64,000 bases of DNA, taken from positions 118,852,185 through 118,916,184 of the forward strand of contig OZ026613.1 in NCBI GenBank assembly GCA_964020975.1, read 5' to 3'. The DNA is from Hermodice carunculata (Eukaryota > Annelida > Polychaeta > Eunicida > Amphinomidae). Of this stretch, positions 1 to 12,255 are shown piece after piece (the first letter of the stretch is position 1; each line of letters starts with the position of its first letter). Under the pieces are notes generated by a model. That model made no database searches. It was not told the origin of the DNA and saw only the letters and a list, made by a program, of their open reading frames with translations. Both the position numbers and the translations under genes were made by a program.

Positions 1-344
1 GACAAGGAGCCGCTACTCAGAGAGACATGTACGGGTACAGGCTCTGAAGCACGTTCTGAGTAGTTGAAGACCCTAACTTTATTTGGGTTTATGTAGCCGT
101 ATGTCCAAAGTCTACAGAAGAGCGTGACAATACAACGTCCATGTGTGTACAGGTTAGACGATGGCAGGTAAGCTTATGGAGTGTAGAGAGTGCGGACTAG
201 GGTAATGACTACCAGGAAGTGGTTCTTAACGAAAAGACACAAATACAAACCTGCACTAGGTCAGTGCATCTGGCCAACAGCGAGCATCTTGACAGAAATA
301 CAATGCACCAGGGGCATTGGAGTGGTAAACAATAAGATATTGCA

Positions 345-1000
345 GCATGGAATAATTGGGCAGACATGGAGTAAGGCAATGGAATATAGGAAAATTGGAC
401 AGACAGACACTATGAAAATGATACAAAGGACAATAGGACGACATACACTAAGTCAATGAAACACACAATTGGACAGGTATAAAAACCGAGGCAATGAAAC
501 ACAGGACAATCGGACAGACATACGCTAAGACAATGAAATATAGGAAAATTGCACAGACAGACACTAAGACAATGAAACATAGGGCAATTGGACAGGTATA
601 AAAACCGAGGCAATGAAACATAGGACAATTGGACAGACATACACTAAGACAATGAACTATACGAAAATTGGACAGACAGACACTAAGACAATGAAACATA
701 GGGCAATTGGACAGACTTACTCTGAGGCAATGGAACATAGAACTATTGGACAGACATACGCTAAGGCAATGAAACATAAAACAATTGCACAGACATGCAC
801 AAAGGCAACGAAGGTTAGGACAACTGGAACGGCAGACACTAATATAATGCACCACATGACCATTAGACAGTATTTTCACACAAAGACAGTGCACCAGTAG
901 CATAAGACTGGCAGACGCTCAGATAATGCACCATTTTGGACAATTGGACAGGCAAATACAAAGGTAATGACACCAAGACAATGTACATAGGACCATTAAT
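345..1000. repeat. 39-bp minisatellite with higher-order structure
   Basis: Diverged tandem copies of a ~39-bp unit of the form ggacagacatacactaagac / aatgaaacataggacaatt. At 471-589 and 590-708 two consecutive ~119-bp blocks each contain the same ordered trio of variants (a 41-bp variant carrying ggtataaaaaccgagg, then two 39-bp variants), which indicates amplification of a three-unit block. Units after about 830 are much more degenerate. Because 39 is a multiple of three, both strands stay open for up to ~150 codons; these open frames are repeat products, not genes. Confidence 0.9.
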
Positions 1001-1410
1001 TGACCTGATACCAGGAAAATTGCATCTTAGGGGCATTGGGTAGCTGATAACCCGGTCTATGCACCACACAATCAGTGGAGGTAGTATGTACAGCCACGTG
1101 GCAATATCTTCCTGTTTCCTTAAGTAGTGTCTGACTGTGAGAGACAGGTGGCCAATAGAAAGCAGACATTGTATCATAATGGGAATGAGTCAAACGGCAA
1201 AATGATGTATAGACTGTGCAGAAACATTGAGAGTCTCCTAATCTGGCCATGTGTGAAATTACAATATTTCATCAATCCAACGTGAACATTTAGTCTTCAG
1301 CATAACCAACAAACAGGGAGGATCCAGTGAGGAGTCTTCTTCAATTTTAGCATTTTATATCACTGAACCCACTTATTCTTTATCTATTTGCTTTTTTAGT
1401 AAGGTAAACG
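1001..1410. other. No recognisable feature
   Basis: Unique-looking sequence between the 39-bp array and the AT run. No gene, splice-bounded exon or known repeat recognised. Confidence 0.4.
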
Positions 1411-2817
<1,407 letters not shown>

Positions 2818-2938
2818 AATTGTTTACCTGCTAAGATGTACGAGGTGCCTGTTTACCTGCTAAGGTGTACGGGGTGTCTGTTTACTTGTTAAGATGTACG
2901 AGGTGCCTGTTTACCTGCTAAGATGTACGGGGTGCCTG
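2818..2938. repeat. 29-bp tandem repeat, four copies
   Basis: Four adjacent copies of tgtttacctgctaagatgta + cgaggtgcc, spaced exactly 29 bp (starts 2821, 2850, 2879, 2908), differing at a few sites (g/a in aaggtg, cgggg for cgagg). Confidence 0.92.
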
Positions 2939-3720
2939 TGCAGTGCCTTGCTAAATGTCAGAAGATTTGCTGAAGCTTTCATAGGATTTGAAACTCAAGA
3001 GTGGCCTTTCTGTCAAAGGAGTTGGTTGAAGATCCCTGGATAAAGGTGTCAAACCCAGATTGCATAGTTCCTACCAGAAGGCTCAGTGCATATTGTAGAA
3101 TGCCCTACATAAAATCTGACCAAAGGATAGACCACAACATGGTGGAATTAGTTCAAGTTAATTTCTCCAGTCTTTGGCCACCTCCTGGCTCGAGCCAGAC
3201 TAGAAAGTTCCTTCCAAACTGTAATGCCACATCTAAAATCACAGAACAACGGTATCTGAAATGACAATGAAATGCTTCAGTTAGAATACGACATGCAAGA
3301 TAAAAAAACTAGATGTGGGACAAAGTCAAATACTTGGTCCTTGAAAATGTCATGCACCAGTAAGCTTCAAAGGATTCAGATAGCAGAAGAGGCTCTTGGT
3401 AAGGTCTCCTTGTCAAATATGTATCCAATGACTATGTTTCAAGTAGACACATGCAGAGAAGGATTCGGTAATTTTCAATATATTGGCCAGAATCAGAATT
3501 GGCCTGAAGTAAATGGGAATCTTCTGTGTACAATTACGCTGAAGAGGTGTTAGCGAAGAATATGTTCCCTTGGCTTTGATGGCTGAAGTATTTGCATAAA
3601 ATCCGACTATGAAGGATTCAGTAAATGACATAAAAAAGTTGAGAAGTGGCCTTGAATCAAGCTCTATTCTATATTTAGAGTGGAAAACGCTGAAACCTTG
3701 TGGGTGAATAGAAGACAACC
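2939..3720. other. Unassigned sequence with short plus-strand open frames
   Basis: Two adjoining plus-strand open stretches (3001-3264 and 3272-3553) lie here. Neither has a motif I recognise or a convincing splice-site pair, so I do not call a gene. Confidence 0.35.
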
Positions 3721-3943
3721 TTAACTCTTAAACTGCTAATCACTGCTATAGCTGCTTTCTCATTACCATTAAACATGTAATGGTTAAATGAGTCAAATTC
3801 CTCATGAAGATACCTTTCATTCAAATACCAGCATTTTTTGAAGCAAACAGTAGTCTTAGTCAACAGCTTTCCTCAGGCATTACGCGCAAGGTGTCCCGAG
3901 GAAAGCTGTTGACTCAATCTTAAAACAGCACTTTAAGGATTAA
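3721..3943 (-). mobile_element. TTAA-bounded piggyBac-like MITE, copy 1
   Basis: A 223-bp element bounded by TTAA on both sides. On the minus strand it begins TTAATCCTTAAAGTGC and ends GCAGTTTAAGAGTTAA, an imperfect terminal inverted repeat. Near its left end (right side here) is a perfect 16-bp hairpin: GTCAACAGCTTTCCTC at 3859-3874 pairs with GAGGAAAGCTGTTGAC at 3898-3913 around a 23-nt loop. Along its length it aligns by eye with the copy at 44736-44962, including the block GCTGGTATTTGAATGAA. TTAA sites with CCC...GGG-type ends are the signature of piggyBac transposition; family assignment is inferred because no transposase is present. Confidence 0.82.
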
Positions 3944-4055
3944 TGAATGTTACATACAATACTAAACTGAGTGTGGCTTGATCACAGCGAATGAAAATAC
4001 TGGATTTCAACATGCATGTGACTTGATCACGAACAGTATAAATATAAAACTTCAA

Positions 4056-4082
4056 CAAACACACACACACACACACACACAC
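4056..4082. repeat. (CA)n microsatellite
   Basis: About 12 uninterrupted AC/CA units. Confidence 0.95.
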
Positions 4083-4185
4083 CTAGTTTATAGTTTTTAA
4101 AAGAGTCCCTGTACAGACATTTTTTCCTCCTGCAACAGTACTTTCTTTGTCACTTAATTTTAAAGGAAATGTTTTGTCACCGGCA

Positions 4186-4413
4186 TATTTGGCATGCTGC
4201 AGTTCCAGAAAAGATACCACTGGCCCAAGCCAACGGGGTTTTTAGCATGCTTGTAGGTCCAGAACAGATACCAGTGAGCCAGGTCAACACGGTTTTTAGC
4301 ATACTTGTAGGTCCAGAACAGATACCAGTGAGCCAGGTCAATACGGTTTTTAGCATGCTTGTAGGTCCAGAGGAGATCCCAATGAGCCAGGTCAACAGGG
4401 TTTCTAGCATGCC
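4186..4413. repeat. 54-bp minisatellite, about four copies
   Basis: Units contain gtttttagcatgcttgtagg followed by tccagaacagataccagtga and gccaggtcaac; spacing is exactly 54 bp. As 54 is a multiple of three the frames stay open on both strands (77-99 codons), with an 18-residue periodic translation. Confidence 0.93.
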
Positions 4414-5332
4414 GAAAGAACTGTTGACGAAATCTCCAAATTAGGGCGGGAAGAGCCAATGCCCCCTCCCTCCCCCCCCCGCCCGTATCTTGAGCTTCAT
4501 CTCATTATACTTTATCCACCCAAGACGTCAATGTTCCAGTACTATCTGTAACCATTTACAAGGTCCAGGTTTCTGCCTGAAAGAATATTGAACCGAAGAT
4601 GTCTTTGAGTTCAGAGGAATCATTGAATAACAAAACAGGCACATTCCATGTATTTGTGGCTGTGAAATCGCTTTTATCAGTCACTCGATGTTTAATAGCA
4701 AGCCATTCCCCCATTCCGTTTATGGCGAATATACAGGTGCAGAATGAACACATTTCATCATTACCTAAATTGCTGGTTCTGACCTATCAGATATGACATA
4801 TGATATATCCAGGTTTATGCATTACCGCTGCTGATCTATATACTGAACCTTTGCTGACATACACAGTTATACACATGTATTGGTTGTCAACCGAAAATGT
4901 TCAGGAAAAGGACTGCACAGAACGACCAGTTGAAGACGCGGCCACGAGTCGGACCGTCACCTTGCATGGTCCAGTATATGCTAATGCTCGACATTTCACA
5001 CCCTTGGTCAAATTTCCATTGACAATTACAGCGGATCAGTAGAACATTTTGCATCCGCATGTTACTCATTTTACTCGATATTAGTTCACATTACACTGAA
5101 ATGTGTGTATGCCAGCCATACAAGTGGACACTGGTTAACTATTAATACACTTGGAAAATTACTATGTGCCAGCTTAGATGTTTGAAACATGTATATCTTT
5201 AATACTAACACCTAAGCGATGGCTCACATATAATAAACATCTGAACTAATGATATGATTTCTTTAGAAGTAACAAGTGGCAAAGTGGTACCTACCAGCTG
5301 TGTCTGCCACCATATGTCAGCAGCTCTGCGCT
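4414..5332. other. Unassigned; short poly-C run
   Basis: A C-rich tract lies at about 4462-4485. The rest, including overlapping open frames at 4599-4796 and 4800-5042, shows no recognisable domain. Confidence 0.35.
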
Positions 5333-6262
5333 CAATGGCGGCTCCATTCCCCATTCTACACATCAATTGCAGCTCTATTTGCCGTTTGGCACTTCAATGG
5401 CAGCTCCCTTTGCCGTTTTGCATTTCAATGGCAGCTCCATTTGCCGTTTTCCATTTCAATGGCAGCTCCATTTATTGTTTTGCTTTCCAATGGCAGCCCC
5501 ATTTGCCATTCTACCCATCAATGGTAGTTCCATTTGCCGTTTTACATACCAATGGCAGTTCCATTTGCCGTTTTACATATCAATGGCAGCTCCATTTGCC
5601 GTTTTACATATCAATGGTAGCTCCATTTGCCATTCTACACATCAATGCCAGTTCCATTTGCCGTTTTATATATCAATGGCAGTTCCATTTGCCGTTTTAC
5701 ATATCAATGGCAGTTCCATATGCCGTTTTACATACCAATGGCAGCTGCATTTGCCGTTTAACATACCAATGGCAGATCCATTTGCCATTTTACATATCAA
5801 TTGTAGCTCTATTTGCCGTTCTACGTATCAATGGTAGCTGCATTGCCCATTTTACACATCAAAGACAGCTCCATTTGCCATTATACACATCAATGGCACT
5901 TCCAGTTGCCGCTTTACATATCAATGGCAGCTCCATTTGCCGTTTTACATATCAATGGCAGCTCCATTTGCCGTTTTACATATCAATGGCAGCTCCATTT
6001 GCCGTTTTACATATCAATGGTAGCTCCATTACCCGTTTTACATACCAATTGTAGCTGCATTGCCCATTCTACACATCAAAGACAGCTCCATTTGCCATTC
6101 TACACATCAATGGCACTTTCAATTGCCGTTTCACATATCGATGGTAGCTCCATTTGCCGTTTTACACATCAATGGCAGCTACAGATGCCGTTTTACACAT
6201 CAATGGCAGCTACATATGCCGTTTAACACATCAATGGTGCCCCATTTGCCGTTTTATGCCGT
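5333..6262. repeat. 31-bp minisatellite, about 30 copies
   Basis: Unit: atggcagctccatttgccgt + tttacatatca, spaced 31 bp (for example caatgg at 5953 and 5984). The unit has no stop in any forward phase, and 31 is one more than a multiple of three, so each forward frame cycles through all three phases and encodes a 31-residue periodic peptide. This creates a 266-codon frame (5254-6054) and long frames at 5367-5837 and 5813-6226. I treat these as by-products. Variant units (e.g. cattgcccattctacacatcaaagaca near 5845 and 6060) recur in order, so blocks of units were copied together. Confidence 0.95.
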
Positions 6263-6918
6263 CTTAATTAGCGACACTTCCACCCCCAAAAGTACCTCAT
6301 TTGGTGTCTCACAGCTCAGTATTCAATAGCACTCGAATTGCATTTTCAACGTTTGAATTTGATATCTAGTAAGTAATACAGGAAACTGGTGTAGATGATA
6401 CAGAACAAGACATATGATGTAGAGGATACAAGACATCAATGCAGTACAGATGTAAATGCATAGAAAAGCAAAATAGCTGCATGGTGTCGCACAGCATCGA
6501 ACTACACAGTTGCATGTATAAAGCCAACTACCCATACTAAGCATACTTTTGTTCTTTTTGATTCTTTTTCATTTTCAGTACAAATTAATTTCGCATCACG
6601 CAGAATATTGATGGCGATGTAGACCTTGTGTATAATTGAAGCATTAAACCACAAAACAAGCCGGGCATGATTGCAAACTAATTATTGTGTGTGCCTCTTT
6701 GGAGCACACAGTGAGTATCTCATCTGGGCTTATCAAAGTAAATTAGCACATGTGAATGGAAGTCTTTGAATAAACACGAATACTTAGGCTTGATTTGTTG
6801 GTTTTGTAATACAAGTATGAGTGGCGGGACAAGGCATGGCGAGCGCATGCCATTTTTCTTGAGTTCAGTGCAGATCGCTGCATGCTTGCAATAGCGCCGG
6901 CACCTTCGTGCCGTGCAT
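6263..6918. other. No recognisable feature
   Basis: AT-rich sequence between two arrays, with no gene-like frame or known repeat. Confidence 0.4.
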
Positions 6919-6978
6919 GCACCTCTAGATCAGCCAGGCCAAGACAGTGCACCTCTAGATCAGCCAGGCCAAGACAGT
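6919..6978. repeat. 30-bp direct duplication
   Basis: Two perfect adjacent copies of gcacctctagatcagccagg + ccaagacagt. Confidence 0.93.
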
Positions 6979-7114
6979 TTACCACGTGGAACTTTTTGAA
7001 CTTAAGCATTTTAGAGTTTGGCAATTGTAACATGCAATGACTTGTTTCACTAGGTTAGGTGTGCCGCATGCCAAACACTGTGCACTGACAAACTTGTTTA
7101 AAATATATATTAGA

Positions 7115-7590
7115 CACATAAATGCTCGTGTCCCGACCAGCATAGGGTTACACTCATACCTGTCGCCACATGACTGGGTCCCGGCAGTCATCATTGCTGT
7201 CACATGCCCATGTCCCGACTGGCATAGGGTTACAGTCTTACTTGCTGTCCTGTGCCCATGTCACGGCCAGCACAGGGTTACAGTCATACTTACTGCCACA
7301 TGCCCTTGTCCCGACCAGCATGGGGTTACCGTCATACTTGCTGCCACGTGCCCTTGTCACGACCAGCATAGGGCTGGAGTCACACGTGCTGTCACATGCC
7401 CGTGTCCTGACTAGCATAGGGTTACAGTCATATTTGCTGCCACATGCCCTTGTCCTGACCAGCATGGGGTTACAGTCATACTTGCTGCCACATGCCCTTG
7501 CCCCAACCAGCATAGGGTTACAGTCACACGTGCTGTCACATGCCCTTGTCCCGACCAGCGTAGGGTTACAGTCATACTTGCTTTCACTAT
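7115..7590. repeat. 48-bp minisatellite, about ten copies
   Basis: Unit contains tgtcccgaccagcatagggt + tacagtcatacttgctgc + cacatgccct, spaced 48 bp. It stays open on both strands with a 16-residue periodic translation. Single-base variants (e.g. cacacgtgctgtc in place of catacttgctgcc) alternate irregularly between copies. Confidence 0.95.
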
Positions 7591-7953
7591 CCATATCATA
7601 AAGTATGGCTTATCCCCATAATATGTGTGATCCATAATTGCCTTTTTTTTGGGATCCACAATTCTCAGCTTGATATAGTTTTCGCCATGAAGCCAATTGT
7701 ATGGATATAGAATTACGTTCATCCGCTTTCCTAGACATATACAAAAAGATACAAAATGTGTCGTCTCTTGGACCATAATCTAATGTGATTATCTATTTGC
7801 TGTTTAAATTCAAGACCTAATTGCCACAAAGCATATGCATAGAAATCGTTAGAAAGATAAATTGCAGAGAGTTGATTGTGAACAGCAAGTATGTAGCTGA
7901 CAGTTCAGGCCCGCAGCCAGACTCTGATAAGGGGGGTGTCTCAGTTCATAAAA

Positions 7954-7954
<1 letters not shown>
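7591..7954. other. Unassigned spacer
   Basis: Nothing recognised between the 48-bp array and the GA run. Confidence 0.4.

Positions 7955-8048
<94 letters not shown>
7955..8048. repeat. (GA)n microsatellite
   Basis: About 94 bp of GA with one gcgagcga interruption near 7999. Confidence 0.97.
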
Positions 8049-8051
<3 letters not shown>

Positions 8052-8332
8052 AGCATGGTTTGTTGTCGATACGGAAAATATCAACAAGAACTGGGTTTCA
8101 TACATGCAGAACGAGTAAGCGTAGCGAACGAATTCTGCAATATGTAATGTAGAGCGATTTGATATTCTTGCTCTCCAAAAGCCACATGACAAATCAAGAA
8201 AACTGCATAAACTACAAATTTTAATATTAAGACAGAGTGTCAAGAGTCGCTATGTTTTTATTTACTGGTGAAAAGTCCATCAAGAAAAAAATGTTGGTAG
8301 CCATTTGATGAGCCTTTATTTCTGAAGGTAGT

Positions 8333-9038
8333 AGAGCTATGCCCCGGTAAACTAAGTACACTATCACCTTTCAGGCTGCATGAACTGAAAAGCATTCACA
8401 TAAGTATAAGAACAGTATACATTGTTTAAATGGCCATGATCAACAGATTTATAACGCAAGCTGAACCAGTTCGCTTTTGTTTAAATTATTCCATGAACAA
8501 CGACCTCTTTGATCAGAATTTACAATGTAATGTGACATGAATATGCAAATGTGGAAGTAACATCATTATTGTTTTTATCAAACTGCAAACTGTTTTTAGA
8601 TAACTACTGGCTACATATGTGAATGAAAAGGCATGCTCTAGAATTTTTATCTGTGCTTGTTTTGCAGTGATGTTCCAGTGCTTCAGCATTGATGCCACTG
8701 TACATTGTGGGTCTGTCACAGTCAGCCTTGAAATTACAAAACAAATCAAAAAAACCTGTGGGCACACATGTTAGAAGCAGTTCAGTGTAAACAGAACAAA
8801 ATTTAGTTGAACAGTTAACAAGTTACTTTCACGTTTTTTCACACCGATGTCACATCGTAATTTCAGATCAAAGCAAATTTTTGTCACCAAGTAAAAGGAA
8901 CGGATCATAATATTATCTTATTTACGATCTGTTGATCATGGCTTTTGAAACATCTATCCTTGGCTTATGTATATATAAATTTTTCACTTTCTGGAGTTGG
9001 ACAGAGGATAGTGGACTTAGTTTACCAGGGCAAAGCTA
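8333..9038. mobile_element. Fold-back element with ~115-130-bp inverted arms
   Basis: The left arm (about 8333-8462) and the right arm (about 8922-9038) are diverged reverse complements. Two well-preserved blocks mark them: CCGGTAAACTAAGTACACTA on the left against CTGGTAAACTAAGTCCACTA (minus strand) on the right, and GCCATGATCAACAGAT shared exactly. About 460 bp of unique AT-rich DNA lies between. This resembles a non-autonomous fold-back DNA transposon, though no target-site duplication is clear. Exact outer ends are uncertain because similarity fades beyond the listed limits. Confidence 0.7.
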
Positions 9039-10290
9039 GACAACATTAAAAACTTTACGGTCATACAGCTCTCAACCTTTCGTAACATTCTTATCATTTT
9101 ACCAGAATAGGTATACCATAATGACATATATCGTCAACTTATCTTTGCAGATTATTAAATATACTGCACTGTACGAACGGGGACCTTTTACAAAGCTGAC
9201 AGTTATCTATATATAGACCTACTTGAACAAAAAAATCTGTAATATAATATAAGGCAAAAATTCACCTTTTTAATTCAAATGCTTTAGTCTTTTTCTCTGT
9301 ATTTCCTTTCTTTCTTTTTTACTTTATTCTGTGTGCTTCGTTTCTCCTTCTTACAATTTTTCCCTTTGCTTTATTCATTTTTATCTTTGTTGACTTTGAA
9401 TTAAAACTGTTTCATTACGGCAATCTTCCAGTCAAATCGACATAGAAGTAATGCTGCGTCAGTGAATGTGGCGCTATTAAATATAGACCTGAAGTTGTTC
9501 TCAACATATTAAAAAAAGCCCAATATTGGATAAATTAAGGTTTGAAAGGCCTACTATTCCCTAACCGAGTTCCGACATAAAACTTTTGAAGGTCTAATGT
9601 CAAAGAAACAAGTTTTAACATAACAAAAATAAAATGCAAAACAACTCTTTTTCATTTCTTCAATCAAAAAGGTACTCATTCAGTTCTGTCTCAAAGAGTA
9701 ATTGTAAAGCAGGATTTAATGTAATAACCAAACGGCAATAAATGAAATAAAGGTCCAAGAAAAACAGTTGAAAACAAGATGAAGGTCCAACATTTTTCTT
9801 TCATTGCTGGATATTTTCACGATCAATTGTATACTCTCCAAAAGGAAGAGAGTCATGCGAACATGGACCTTCCACGGGCCTTGAAAAATTGAAAAAAAGG
9901 GGCAATTGTCACATATTTTTCTTCATTCTTTAAAGGGCTATTAGAGCCTCTTGGTTTAATTAATAATTTTACTGACCTGATGCAGAGAATAATTATCATT
10001 GTAAACATGTATTAAAGACATACCTTGCTTCTTTCTTTCTACTTTTCTTATTGTTTTGTTTTATTTTATTTGGTATTCTTGCATTTAGATTTTTTACGGG
10101 GGGGGGCATTATTTACCTTTTAGCGCTGATGGGGTGTCCATCGACACTCCCGACACCCCCTGGCTACGGGCTGAGAACATCGGTACAAACATTTCGTTGG
10201 CTTGCGGGTCAATAGAAATACGTCACCGCAGGCGGATGTTTGGTACGTTGCCTATTAGTGTGTCACCAATTTACCCTCTGTTAGCAATGG
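9039..10290. other. AT-rich sequence without recognisable feature
   Basis: Stop-dense on both strands. A short G tract lies near 10100. Confidence 0.45.
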
Positions 10291-10515
10291 CACGTGTTCC
10301 TTCTTATGACTATCCCTGCCTCAGCCATACGGCCGACGCGTACTTGTCATGCCTACCCCTGCCTTAACCGTGCAGTCGACATGTGGTGCTCCTCACAAGT
10401 ATCCGTGTCTGAGCCTTACAGCGACCATGCGGTGTTTCTCGTGACTATCCCTGTCTAAGCCTTATAGCGAAAGGCGTTGCTTCTCATGACCATCGCTGCC
10501 TGAGCCCTATGGCCA
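10291..10515. repeat. Degenerate 45-bp tandem repeat, five copies
   Basis: Five units around the core gactatccctgcctaagcc, at about 10306, 10350, 10397, 10442 and 10487; the last two intervals are exactly 45 bp. The units sit in a locally GC-richer stretch. Confidence 0.75.
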
Positions 10516-11003
10516 ACGGCCAACCTGTGGTGATTATGCTGACTCTTTGTCATCAAGATATCCTGCCAGAATTTTCAAAATGAAAAGTCTGTGGATGCCT
10601 TATCGGATTATAAGTCGCAGACAAATCCTGCTAAAGCATAAGAATGAACGGACCCCAGGTGCCGACGGCCAGTTAATTGTGCACATGTAAACGGCACATC
10701 ACCTCCGACCCTTTGAGCGGACAGGCGGGTGATCCTTGGAAGATTGTATCTCACCTGAAAACTAACAGCCTTTTAAGAAAACTCACGGTGCAGTCGTGAT
10801 GGTTTTGTACGTACAGACTACGGACGCTTAACATTTCTTGGATATTTGGGCACGTGTAACCATCTGTTAAATGTACATCGGGTTTTTATCAATACCTTAG
10901 AGCAGCCACATTGGGTGGTGCCTCTGAGTCATGTCATGTACAGAGCCCATGTGATCATACTCAATCCCACCATAACGTGTTTATATATCCATAGATATAC
11001 AAC
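10516..11003. other. Unassigned sequence upstream of the IL-17-like candidate
   Basis: GC-richer than the window average. If the IL-17-like locus at 11004-11555 is real, its signal-peptide exon should lie here or further upstream. I could not identify one with confidence. Confidence 0.35.
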
Positions 11004-11555
11004 TTGCATGGTCTTACCAGACGCGTCATGTGCGTCAAAAGAATTGGGCGCTCTAGCAGCCGTAGTCAACATGCAATAGGCGTGCGTCACAAAAACTTGC
11101 CAGTCCGACCTACTCAGAGAGTCCTGCGTACCTACAGTAGCACAGGTAGGCCTATCAGTTGGAATTCCCGCTATCCTGAAAATAGGTGAGGGTAGTAGCG
11201 GGCTCCTCGTTTCAGGACATCTAGCACCAAAGTAACCATGATGCTGTTTTTGCAAGTCGCCCCCTTTGGGCTCCCTGGTTGATCTAAAACTGAAACAAGT
11301 TGTTTATGACAAAGATACGATATATACATAAGCATGCTATGACTCAGGTACAAAGAGCGGATGCCACCACTGAAGCTGCCACACCAATGCCCATACGAGA
11401 GCGACGACGTCTTCGTGGTCATCTACTGCAACTTGAGATTCAATACAACCGGATCAATGCAGGCACACGTGGACGTCCTCGGGGACGGCTGTACTTGCTT
11501 GCCAAGGTCGAAGCAGGTGAGAAAACACCATCGACCCACAAAGCTGCCCTATTGA
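11004..11555 (+). CDS. Candidate two-exon IL-17-like cytokine C-terminus (partial)
   Basis: Interleukin-17 family proteins are secreted cysteine-knot cytokines. Two plus-strand open stretches join in frame. The first (11004-11185) ends GAAAAT-AG followed by GTGAGG. The second starts after CTCAG at 11348 and stops at 11555, giving a 162-bp GT-AG intron in phase 2. The first exon translates to a basic segment ending in ISWNSRYPENR. The second reads KERMPPLKLPHQC, then YC, then HVDVLGDGCTCLPRSK. Known IL-17s have W-N-x-D-x-x-R-x-P with a Cys ten residues after the Arg, and end in VxVGCTCVxP; both the R-x-P...C spacing and the GCTC tail match. Third codon positions in exon 2 are mostly G or C, unlike the neighbouring AT-rich DNA. 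Against it: the distance from the first Cys to CTC is about 20 residues shorter than in vertebrate IL-17, the C-x4-C pair is absent, the signal-peptide exon is not found, and a second frame across exon 2 is also open. It could be a degenerate copy or chance similarity. Confidence 0.38.
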
Positions 11556-12161
11556 AACCAAGGGGCGACCTCTGCTAAGTAAAGGCTCCATTGTAAATCT
11601 CGCCGCTAGCAGGTGTATAGCCACTGTCTAAATCCCGGGCAGCTGGACGGCCACAGACGCCAGCCAAAACCATACTGCTGGTTTTCCATACTTGCACATG
11701 CCTTACGACGCTGGTACAACTTAAGGAGACTGTATCTAAACTTTAATATCCGTTATGCAGACGTTTTATGCCTTGTCTGCAAGCAACCTCTCGCTGAAGG
11801 TATATTTGCTCAGGAAATAACCCTGGGAAACTTCATATTATTCGGAAATATCGATCACATTCTTTATATGCTGCCCCGTGAAGACTTTTTCCGATATCTC
11901 TACGATGCTAAGTATTTTCAGTTTAATACTATAATATAAATATAATTTTTGTTTGAAGTGGTTGTGAATTTAGAAACAGAATGGGATGAATGCAGGAAAC
12001 TCAGGACGTTGGAGGACCCGGCGCTTGCTGTGACTCCAATCCGTGTCTTATTGCCATACAGAAAATAAACAAAACAATACAATACAAACATACCTTAAAC
12101 TGATTCTGCGGCACAAACATTGAACCCCCTTTTCCTCCCCAGAAATGAGGGTTCAATAAAA
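11556..12161. other. Downstream flank with an unrecognised open frame
   Basis: A 108-codon plus-strand frame (11613-11939) lies just after the IL-17-like candidate. It has no recognisable domain, so it may be 3' untranslated or intergenic sequence. Confidence 0.3.

Positions 12162-12254
<93 letters not shown>
12162..12254. repeat. (ATT)n microsatellite
   Basis: About 30 uninterrupted ATT units; the minus strand reads as poly-asparagine. Confidence 0.97.

Positions 12255-12255
<1 letters not shown>

Noticed and set aside
5254-6054. 266-codon plus-strand open frame
   Set aside because: It is the translation of the 31-bp minisatellite; all three frames give the same periodic peptide.
7115-7590. 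CRISPR-like regular repeats
   Set aside because: Units are contiguous tandem copies with no unique spacers; the genome is eukaryotic. The same holds for the other arrays.
7115-7590. Telomere-like TAGGGTTA within each 48-bp unit
   Set aside because: Only about 1.3 telomere units per repeat and not in tandem TTAGGG phase; coincidental.
7170-7601. Open frames on both strands with 16-residue periodicity
   Set aside because: Product of the 48-bp array, which has no stops on either strand.
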